Positions 1 to 3,873 of a DNA stretch of 6,676 bases are shown in pieces. This stretch comes from Flavobacteriaceae bacterium. GTDB taxonomy: Bacteria > Bacteroidota > Bacteroidia > Flavobacteriales > Flavobacteriaceae. A program made the translations under genes and the position numbers. The stretch covers positions 1-6,676 of the forward strand of contig JAGLDM010000134.1 of the NCBI GenBank assembly GCA_023145595.1. The letters run 5' to 3'. How positions within the stretch are numbered: position 1 is the first letter of the stretch; the number at the start of each line of letters is the position of its first letter. The notes beneath the pieces are model-generated. The model saw only the letters and a list, made by a program, of their open reading frames with translations, was not told the origin of the DNA and ran no database searches.

Positions 1-110
1 ATGCTTCAGCAGAATCTTTTAATGCTAAAATAAAAGCCTTTAGGATGCAATTAAGAGGTGTCAGAAATAAAGAGTTCTTTCTTTTTAGACTGTGTAAATT
101 ATATGCATAA
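1..110 (+). CDS. C-terminal fragment of an ISL3/ISAon1-like transposase (5' end outside window)
   Basis: The window opens inside an open frame whose first full codon is at 3 and whose TAA is at 108-110. The 35 visible residues begin ASAESFNAKIKAF and end FFLFRLCKLYA. This matches the end of DDE transposases of the ISL3-like type called ISAon1 in Bacteroidetes annotation, where the pattern E-x-x-N-x-x-I-K followed by R-G-x-R-N and an F/R-rich tail is typical. The Glu encoded at 12-14 is probably the last catalytic acid of the DDE triad; that is inferred from the family, not shown here. Such enzymes cut and rejoin the ends of their own element. There is too little sequence to say whether the full gene is intact, but the tail itself has no defect. 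It reads toward arsM. Confidence 0.82.
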   Translation, partial: ASAESFNAKIKAFRMQLRGVRNKEFFLFRLCKLYA

Positions 111-143
111 TATTTTCACTCCCCCCGAAAACTGCCTTGATCC
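1..143 (+). mobile_element. Right end of an ISL3/ISAon1-like insertion sequence
   Basis: The transposase tail stops at 110, and elements of this kind usually end within a few tens of bases of the stop. The bases after it include a run of six C at 121-126 and then CTTGATCC around 136-143, which I take as the approximate terminal inverted repeat. The left end and any target duplication are outside or not recognisable, so the boundary at 143 is an estimate. The element lies about 330 bp upstream of arsM. Confidence 0.5.
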
Positions 144-354
144 GAACTTACTGAAGGGTAATAGGAAGGAGATCAAAACTATTGGTAACTAAGAGTACAC
201 ACGGTCTGGGTAAAGACTAGCGATAAACCTTATAGCGTTAAGTGTAAACAGTAGTAAATGAGGGTTAATCGTTTCAAAACACCACATTACTCATAGCCAA
301 ACCATTGCCTACAAACTGAAAAGATAATCCGCGAATAACTCATTTGTTTTTACG

Positions 355-386
355 TTTACTATGGCCAGCACATGAAAATATTTTTG
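355..386 (+). promoter_or_regulatory. Probable arsM promoter (Bacteroidetes type)
   Basis: TATTTTTG at 379-386 is an exact match to the Bacteroidetes -7 element TAnnTTTG. A TTTA at 355-358, 20 bp upstream, is a weak match to the -33 element (TTTG or TTG). Transcription would then start near 391-394, at the edge of the large palindrome at 391-416, giving a leader of about 80 nt. An alternative -7 (TAATATTG, 406-413, with TTTG at 383-386) lies inside the palindrome and has one mismatch. Confidence 0.4.
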
Positions 387-390
387 ATAG

Positions 391-416
391 TTGCAATATT
401 AATCGTAATATTGCAA
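391..416. promoter_or_regulatory. Perfect 11-bp inverted repeat, likely ArsR-family operator
   Basis: TTGCAATATTA (391-401) and TAATATTGCAA (406-416) are perfect reverse complements around the 4-base spacer ATCG. The site is AT-rich, symmetric and sits at the predicted transcription start of arsM. This is the layout expected for a dimeric repressor of the ArsR/SmtB family that releases DNA when it binds As(III). No arsR gene is visible in the window, so the regulator is inferred. A hairpin acting in the RNA is less likely because the stem is so AT-rich. Confidence 0.5.
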
Positions 417-442
417 TAAACTAATATTGTTTGAAAATATTG

Positions 443-463
443 ATCGTATAATCGAAATAAACT
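443..463. promoter_or_regulatory. Second operator-like site, imperfect copy of 402-422
   Basis: Bases 443-463 match bases 402-422 at 17 of 21 positions without gaps. Both begin ATCGTA and end AAATAAACT or CAATAAACT. The two copies are offset by 41 bp, close to four helical turns, and this one ends 7 bp before the arsM ATG. It contains a short dyad TCG-N6-CGA (444-455). It could be a second binding site for the same repressor; chance similarity in AT-rich DNA cannot be excluded. Confidence 0.35.
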
Positions 464-470
464 GATTAAA

Positions 471-1334
471 ATGAAAAAAGAACAAGAATTAAAGAACATA
501 GTAAAAGAACGTTACGCTCGAATTGCAGAACAGGGCGAAACTGAAAATACTTCCTCTTGTTGTGGGGCGACCACACCGTCCAATAAAGTTTACAATATTA
601 TGATGGATGACTACTCTGAAACAAATGGCTATGTTGAAGATGCTGATTTAGGCTTAGGTTGTGGTCTTCCTACACAATTCGCCAAAATCAAAAAAGGGGA
701 TACCGTAATTGATTTAGGTTCGGGTGCTGGAAACGATTGTTTTGTGGCTAGACACGAAACAGGCGTTGAAGGAAAAGTAATTGGTATAGATTTTACACCT
801 ATTATGATTGAGAAAGCTCGAATAAATGCAGAAAATTTGGGTTATAATAATGTAGAGTTTCGAGAGGGGGATATTGATGATATGCCTGTGAGTAGTGATA
901 TTGCGGATGTAATTGTCAGTAATTGTGTATTGAACCTTGTTCCTGATAAGAAAAAAGTTGTCAGAGAAATTTACAGGGTATTAAAACCAGGTGGGCACTT
1001 CAGTGTTTCGGATATTGTTTTGGTTGGCAAGCTTCCGATTAAATTGAGGGAAGATGCAGAAATGTATGCAGGATGTGTTGCTGGAGCAATTCAGAAATCA
1101 GAATACCTGCAATTGATAGAAGATAAAGGCTTTCAAAATATAAAAGTTCAAAAAGAAAAGCCTATTACTATTCCTGATGATATACTTAGTAAATATCTTT
1201 CCAAGGAAGAGGTAACAACTTTCAATAAAGGAGCAACAGGAATTTTTAGTATCACAGTTTACGCAGAAAAGAAAGGGGCAAAGCAAGAAAAACAAAAAGC
1301 AAACACTTGTATGCCAGCGAAGGGGTGCTGTTAA
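471..1334 (+). CDS. arsM: Arsenite S-adenosylmethyltransferase (ArsM)
   Basis: This 287-residue cytoplasmic enzyme is predicted to transfer methyl groups from S-adenosylmethionine to As(III), giving methylated and partly volatile arsenicals. The SAM-binding Rossmann core is clear: motif I DLGSGAG at 81-87, the acidic turn GID at 105-107, GDI at 133-135 and LKPGGHFSVSD at 171-181. The cysteines known to bind arsenic in this family are in their usual contexts: SSCCG (Cys30/31), LGLGCG (Cys64), SNCVLNL (Cys152) and YAGCVAGA (Cys202). The tail ends CMPAKGCC (Cys280, 286, 287), which could also bind metalloid. Length is normal for bacterial ArsM. The ATG at 471 gives the expected MKKEQELKNIVKERYA start; there is no Shine-Dalgarno, as is usual in Bacteroidetes. 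It stands alone, without arsR, arsC or an efflux gene, beside an IS end, which suggests an acquired or rearranged locus. Other SAM-dependent methyltransferases lack this cysteine set. Confidence 0.93.
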   Translation: MKKEQELKNIVKERYARIAEQGETENTSSCCGATTPSNKVYNIMMDDYSETNGYVEDADLGLGCGLPTQFAKIKKGDTVIDLGSGAGNDCFVARHETGVEGKVIGIDFTPIMIEKARINAENLGYNNVEFREGDIDDMPVSSDIADVIVSNCVLNLVPDKKKVVREIYRVLKPGGHFSVSDIVLVGKLPIKLREDAEMYAGCVAGAIQKSEYLQLIEDKGFQNIKVQKEKPITIPDDILSKYLSKEEVTTFNKGATGIFSITVYAEKKGAKQEKQKANTCMPAKGCC

Positions 1335-1561
1335 ATCAAAACAGGTTCTTTAAGAACGGTCGTTGCTGTCCCAATCTTTGTTAGAGGGGGGTAATGTGTT
1401 TTTTTTTAACGCTCAAAACCAAATACTTAGACGCAATTGTAAAGGGCTTTTGAAAATTAAAATAGTGTTAATTAGTTGATTATACGTAGATTTATGATGT
1501 GAAAAAACCAAAATCTAGATGCAACTAGCTGACAGGCAGTTGTGTAAAAATTGACGTACTT

Positions 1562-1593
1562 TTTGTTAAAATCAATAAGTTTTGCTATATTTG
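1562..1593 (+). promoter_or_regulatory. Promoter of the 89-residue membrane protein gene
   Basis: TTTG at 1562-1565 and TATATTTG at 1586-1593 are both exact matches to the Bacteroidetes -33 and -7 elements, separated by 20 bp, which is within the normal spacing. It is the best promoter in the window. Transcription should start near 1598-1602, so the leader of about 90 nt begins almost exactly with the 15-bp inverted repeat. Confidence 0.6.
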
Positions 1594-1602
1594 AAGGACA
1601 CT

Positions 1603-1645
1603 CTTTCTCAAAAAAAACAAAACAGGGTTCTTTTTTTTGAGAAAG
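1603..1645 (+). repeat. Perfect 15-bp inverted repeat in the 5' leader
   Basis: CTTTCTCAAAAAAAA (1603-1617) is the exact reverse complement of TTTTTTTTGAGAAAG (1631-1645), with a 13-base loop between them. It would form a stem at the very 5' end of the predicted transcript, about 40 nt before the start codon at 1688. It is not a normal intrinsic terminator, since the T run lies inside the stem. A transcript-stabilising 5' hairpin, a thermosensitive fold or a protein site on DNA are all possible. Confidence 0.55.
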
Positions 1646-1687
1646 TTGAAAAAATAAATTTTGGGACCCCACCTAAATTAAAATAAT

Positions 1688-1957
1688 ATGATGGATACAA
1701 CGACAACGACAGTTGCAATAGTAGTAATCTTAGTAATATTAATAATCTTATTAGGAATTGTTGTGAACTCGCCAAAAAAAGTAGAATCAACAACACCACA
1801 AGACCTCGAAGCATTTACTAAGTGGTTACAAGCAAACTATACCTCAACGCAATCACGCAAAAACCCGTATGCGTCATTACCACCTGGGAAGATGCGAAAG
1901 ATAACCTCTGACAGAGTATACACTATACAACAAGTAGTCGCTGATTATTTGACTTAA
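1688..1957 (+). CDS. Small single-pass membrane protein of unknown function
   Basis: I do not recognise this 89-residue protein. A short Thr-rich N-terminus (MMDTTTTT) leads into one strongly hydrophobic segment at about 9-26 (VAIVVILVILIILLGIVV). NSPKK follows, and then a polar tail of about 60 residues with some basic stretches (SRKNPY, PGKMRK). The lysines directly after the helix and the lack of positive charge before it favour an outside N-terminus and a cytoplasmic tail by the positive-inside rule. There is no lipobox, and a cleaved signal peptide seems unlikely. ATG at 1688 is immediately followed by a second ATG at 1691, and either could be used. The gene is supported by the strong promoter at 1562-1593 and its own leader. 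It stands alone between arsM and a palindrome-rich region, with no evident link to arsenic. Confidence 0.6.
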   Translation: MMDTTTTTVAIVVILVILIILLGIVVNSPKKVESTTPQDLEAFTKWLQANYTSTQSRKNPYASLPPGKMRKITSDRVYTIQQVVADYLT

Positions 1958-1998
1958 TTATAGGTTATTAATATAATACTTGTAGTGTAATGAACAGC

Positions 1999-2105
1999 CT
2001 CGGGGGTAAATCTTTCTCTTGCGTAGAACTCACGTTAAATTAGTGTGTGTAAAGAAAACAAAACTAGTGTTCAAAGGTATAAACCTATTGCTTCCGAGTT
2101 TTTTT
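1999..2105 (+). terminator. Possible terminator or structured RNA closing on a T run
   Basis: CTCGGGGG (1999-2006) can pair with CTTCCGAG (2091-2098) in eight pairs including two G-U. Seven T follow directly at 2099-2105. The enclosed 84 bases contain a small hairpin (AGGT-ATAA-ACCT, 2075-2086) and have no open frame of note. The loop is very long for a simple intrinsic terminator, so the better reading may be a folded RNA domain with its own terminator, at the end of the membrane protein transcript or independent of it. Confidence 0.25.
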
Positions 2106-2125
2106 ATTGGTCTCAAATTTAGTTA

Positions 2126-2159
2126 AAACTATGCGCTTTAGCGCATCTCGCTTTAGTTT
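2126..2159. repeat. Nested palindrome with ATGCGC-TTTA-GCGCAT core
   Basis: ATGCGC (2131-2136) and GCGCAT (2141-2146) form a perfect six-pair stem with a TTTA loop. It sits inside an outer five-pair stem, AAACT (2126-2130) with AGTTT (2155-2159). The word CGCTTTAG occurs twice. The compact form resembles dispersed intergenic palindromes of the REP kind, but copy number cannot be judged from one window. Confidence 0.45.
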
Positions 2160-2181
2160 CTAAAAATATTTTAGTGCCTAG

Positions 2182-2221
2182 AAGGCAGAAGACCGAAGCC
2201 TGTGCTTCGGTCTTCTGCCTT
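2182..2221. repeat. Perfect 18-bp inverted repeat (strong hairpin)
   Basis: AAGGCAGAAGACCGAAGC (2182-2199) is the exact reverse complement of 2204-2221, with a four-base loop CTGT. It is the strongest hairpin in the window and much richer in GC than its surroundings. Neither side has a proper T run directly after the stem, though on the minus strand a T-rich stretch (ATATTTTT) follows after about a dozen bases. It could act as a two-way transcription stop between the convergent genes, protect mRNA 3' ends, or be a copy of a dispersed palindromic element. Confidence 0.65.
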
Positions 2222-2233
2222 AAAACAAAGGCG

Positions 2234-2261
2234 GTTTCGCATTGAAACGAATTTAATTCGT
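2234..2261. repeat. Two overlapping small palindromes
   Basis: GTTTC (2234-2238) pairs with GAAAC (2244-2248) across a GCATT loop. ACGAATT (2247-2253) pairs with AATTCGT (2255-2261) across a single base. The two share bases 2247-2248 and so cannot both form at once. They continue the palindrome cluster between the convergent genes; no function is evident. Confidence 0.35.
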
Positions 2262-2262
2262 T

Positions 2263-2299
2263 ATTAAACCTAAGGTACTTTAGTCCATAGTGGTTTAAT
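2263..2299 (-). repeat. 8-bp inverted repeat just downstream of the stress protein gene
   Basis: ATTAAACC (2263-2270) and GGTTTAAT (2292-2299) are perfect complements around a 21-base loop, and lie 5 bases past the stop of the minus-strand stress protein gene. The stem is AT-rich and no T run follows, so it is at most a weak part of the 3' end of that transcript. Confidence 0.3.
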
Positions 2300-2304
2300 T
2301 TCCT

Positions 2305-3141
2305 TTATTCCTCTATTTTAAATGTAACCACAGGTTGTACAGCATGATTTGAAATGTCTTCAGAAACACTACCGTTGAATATGTTTGACAAGCCTTTTCT
2401 ACCGTGTGTGTTTAATGCAATTAAGTCTGACTTAATAGATCTTGCAAAATTTAAAATCCCTTTTTCTACATAAAGATCATTATATATATTGATAGAATGT
2501 TCCTTTATTTCTGAATCTTCTAAATAAAAATCAATTTTTGATTTTGAAGTGACCGTAGGCTCAAAATCATAAGCGGTATTTACTTTTAATAAGTGAATTT
2601 TAGCCTCAAAAATATTTGCAAATGAAACTACTTTCTTAAAAGTGGATTTGTCCTTTTCATTAAAATCAGAAGCAAAAACGATATTATTTAATTCAAAATC
2701 TTCAATTTCATTTTTTACAACTAAAACAGGTATGTCTGAATGTCGTACAATTTTTTCGGTGTTTGATCCAACAAGCATTTCTTCAAGACCAGAGACTCCT
2801 TGAGACCCCATTACAATTAAATCGGCTCCTTGTTCCTTACTTTCGTTAATGATTCCGTCATAAGCACTATGAAAAATTACAGATTTAGAGATTTTTATAT
2901 CTTTTAAAAAATAGCGTTTGGTTAGTATTTCAAATTTTTCTTGCGCCTTCTTCATGTACAGAAGTGTAGCTGGAGAATTGTCTGCATTACCAAAACTTGA
3001 GGGGTCAATAATGGAGTTGGGAAGTTCTAACGCATGCAACAAATGCAGTTCGCTATTTGTTTTTTTAGCAATTTTAGCGGCAACTTGAGCCGCATATTCA
3101 GCTTGTTTTGAAAAGTCGATTGGAACTAATATTTTTTTCAT
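2305..3141 (-). CDS. Universal stress protein, two tandem UspA domains
   Basis: This cytoplasmic protein of 278 residues is made of two Usp domains of about 140 each, a common form in Bacteroidetes. Domain 1 starts MKKILVPIDFS (Asp9) and carries the full nucleotide-binding motif G-2x-G-9x-G-S: Gly112, Gly115, Gly125, Ser126, within MGSQGVSGLEEMLVGSN. It is therefore predicted to bind ATP. Domain 2 starts at NNIVFASDF (Asp159). It keeps the second and third Gly (247, 257) and Ser258, but has Asn244 in place of the first Gly, so its nucleotide binding is less certain. These proteins help survival under stress such as starvation and low oxygen; the exact role is not predictable. The ATG at 3139-3141 places the first strand at the N-terminus, as in the family. 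The gene is divergent from rimP, with 260 bp between them. Confidence 0.92.
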   Translation of the reverse strand: MKKILVPIDFSKQAEYAAQVAAKIAKKTNSELHLLHALELPNSIIDPSSFGNADNSPATLLYMKKAQEKFEILTKRYFLKDIKISKSVIFHSAYDGIINESKEQGADLIVMGSQGVSGLEEMLVGSNTEKIVRHSDIPVLVVKNEIEDFELNNIVFASDFNEKDKSTFKKVVSFANIFEAKIHLLKVNTAYDFEPTVTSKSKIDFYLEDSEIKEHSINIYNDLYVEKGILNFARSIKSDLIALNTHGRKGLSNIFNGSVSEDISNHAVQPVVTFKIEE

Positions 3142-3179
3142 AATACTTCTATTTTGAGATTATACGTTTTGTAAATCTA

Positions 3180-3187
3180 CAAAAATA
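3180..3187 (-). promoter_or_regulatory. -7 element of the stress protein promoter
   Basis: Read on the minus strand, bases 3187 to 3180 give TATTTTTG, an exact TAnnTTTG match. They lie 38 bp before the start codon, so the leader would be about 30 nt. No clear -33 element is seen at the right distance. The element lies about 40 bp from the divergent rimP -7 element, so the two polymerase sites overlap or nearly so. Confidence 0.4.
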
Positions 3188-3203
3188 ATACATAGCTAAA
3201 GGA

Positions 3204-3235
3204 TTTTTATCATTAAAAAAAAAGTTGTATATTTG
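3204..3235 (+). promoter_or_regulatory. Promoter of the rimP-nusA-infB operon
   Basis: TATATTTG at 3228-3235 matches the Bacteroidetes -7 element exactly. A T-rich stretch at 3204-3208, 19 bp upstream, is an approximate -33 element. An A tract (3214-3223) lies between them. The start would be near 3240-3243, giving a leader of about 160 nt before rimP, which is long and contains the hairpin at 3267-3287. Confidence 0.6.
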
Positions 3236-3266
3236 CGCTCGAAAACAAAGTGTTATTTGGAGGATG

Positions 3267-3287
3267 GAGGGGACGGAAAGTCCCCTC
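3267..3287 (+). promoter_or_regulatory. GC-rich hairpin in the rimP operon leader, possible attenuator
   Basis: GAGGGGAC (3267-3274) pairs perfectly with GTCCCCTC (3280-3287) around the loop GGAAA, and TTTCTAT follows. In this AT-rich DNA an eight-pair stem with six G-C pairs stands out. A hairpin followed by a short T stretch in a leader fits a premature terminator. Attenuator-like rimP leaders are known in other bacteria; whether this is equivalent is inference. A purine-rich stretch (TTTGGAGGATGG) lies directly upstream and could offer an alternative pairing partner. Confidence 0.5.
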
Positions 3288-3401
3288 TTTCTATACAAAA
3301 GAATGAAACGAGTAACTGTAAACTCTGATTTTCTAAGGTAATGATTGATAGTGGGCAGTCCTGATAATTATCGGAATAGTTGAATAATAAGAACAAAATA
3401 G

Positions 3402-3869
3402 GTGAATCAAGATATAGTAAAACAGTTGGTGAAGGAGGCTCTTGAGGAGGACGAAAGCCTGTTTTTGATTGATTTGTCTTTTTTGGCAGGTAATAAAATA
3501 TTGGTAGAACTTGATGGTGATACGGGAATAAGCTTAAAAGAGTGTATCAGAATTAGTCGATATGTTGAGAATAATTTAGATAGAGAGGAAGATGATTTTT
3601 CTTTAGAAGTGACTTCGGTTGATATTTCAAAACCTCTAAAAGTTCCGAGACAATATCAAAAGAATATTGGTAGAATTTTAAAGGTGAAAACTTTTGAGAG
3701 TAAAACAATAGAAGGAACTTTAATTAGTGCAGGATTAGAGCATATTAATTTGGAGTGGAAAGCAAGAGTTCCAAAGCCAATAGGAAAAGGAAAAGTAACT
3801 GTGGTTCAAACTGCAGAAATAGCATATAATAGCATACAAGAAGCAAAAGTGAAGATTATTTTTAATTAG
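3402..3869 (+). CDS. rimP: Ribosome maturation factor RimP
   Basis: RimP acts in the cytoplasm on the maturing 30S subunit. The 155 residues show the two family domains: an N-terminal alpha/beta domain to about residue 80 (FLIDLSF...KILVELDGDTGISLKECIRISRYVENNLD) and a C-terminal SH3-like barrel from about 85 (QYQKNIGRILKVKTFE...GTLISAG). In the hinge the common SPG of other RimP proteins reads SVD (72-74), within LEVTSVDISKPLKVPRQYQ. The start is GTG: an in-frame TAG lies directly upstream (3399-3401), and this codon gives the normal N-terminus and length. No Shine-Dalgarno is evident. It is the first gene of the operon, with nusA only 4 bp behind, so the two are probably translated together. 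Confidence 0.95.
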   Translation: MNQDIVKQLVKEALEEDESLFLIDLSFLAGNKILVELDGDTGISLKECIRISRYVENNLDREEDDFSLEVTSVDISKPLKVPRQYQKNIGRILKVKTFESKTIEGTLISAGLEHINLEWKARVPKPIGKGKVTVVQTAEIAYNSIQEAKVKIIFN

Positions 3870-3873
3870 AAAA

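Larger units (their letters stand above)
111..470. other. Gene-free stretch between the IS end and arsM
   Basis: No convincing gene is present on either strand. The first part is the presumed IS end. Bases about 144-350 show no strong hairpin, repeat or conserved RNA that I recognise. A short open stretch ending at the TAA of 182-184 (residues KGNRKEIKTIGN) could be the tail of a gene interrupted by the insertion, but it is too short to call. The last 120 bases hold the likely arsM promoter and two operator-like sites, listed separately. Confidence 0.5.
1335..1687. other. Non-coding stretch between arsM and the 89-residue protein gene
   Basis: No supported gene is present. Just after arsM there is a small palindrome (GTTCTT-T-AAGAAC, 1345-1357). 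CCC at 1370-1372 could pair with the G run at 1386-1391, and nine T follow at 1399-1407. Together these might end arsM transcription, but the stem is only about four pairs, so a terminator is weakly supported. A bulged hairpin (CAACT-a-GC ... GC-AGTTG) lies at 1522-1542. The last 130 bases carry the promoter and leader repeat of the next gene, listed separately. Confidence 0.4.
1958..2304. other. Gene-free, palindrome-rich stretch between convergent genes
   Basis: Two genes point into this region from opposite sides. No supported coding sequence is present. It contains a possible terminator or structured RNA at 1999-2105 and then a run of five palindromes between 2126 and 2299, the strongest being an 18-bp stem at 2182-2221. 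Part of this must serve to end transcription from both sides, but the number of hairpins is more than two terminators require. Confidence 0.5.

Noticed and set aside
111..390. Hidden gene or known RNA between the IS and arsM
   Set aside because: All frames I translated on the minus strand are broken by stops within about 20 codons, and no tRNA-like or riboswitch-like fold was apparent.
1345..1407. Intrinsic terminator for arsM
   Set aside because: A palindrome, a C/G pairing and nine T are present, but the best stem next to the T run has only about four pairs. It is noted in the stretch description rather than called as a terminator.
1394..1453. 19-codon frame starting in the T run downstream of arsM
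   Set aside because: It is short, of chance composition, and starts inside a likely transcription end region.
1472..1814. Two minus-strand frames of 66 and 68 codons over the promoter, leader and start of the small membrane protein gene
   Set aside because: Both are driven by AT-rich and repeat sequence (poly-Phe, poly-Leu). The plus-strand gene has an exact promoter and a sensible membrane protein pattern.
1990..2043. 17-codon frame MNSLGGKSFSCVELTLN after the small membrane protein gene
   Set aside because: It is too short, with no promoter or conservation evidence, and the same bases are better explained by the possible RNA fold at 1999-2105.
2126..2299. CRISPR array or integron attC sites in the palindrome-rich region
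   Set aside because: The palindromes differ from one another, have no regular spacer length, and lack the core sites of attC; no cas or integrase gene is nearby.
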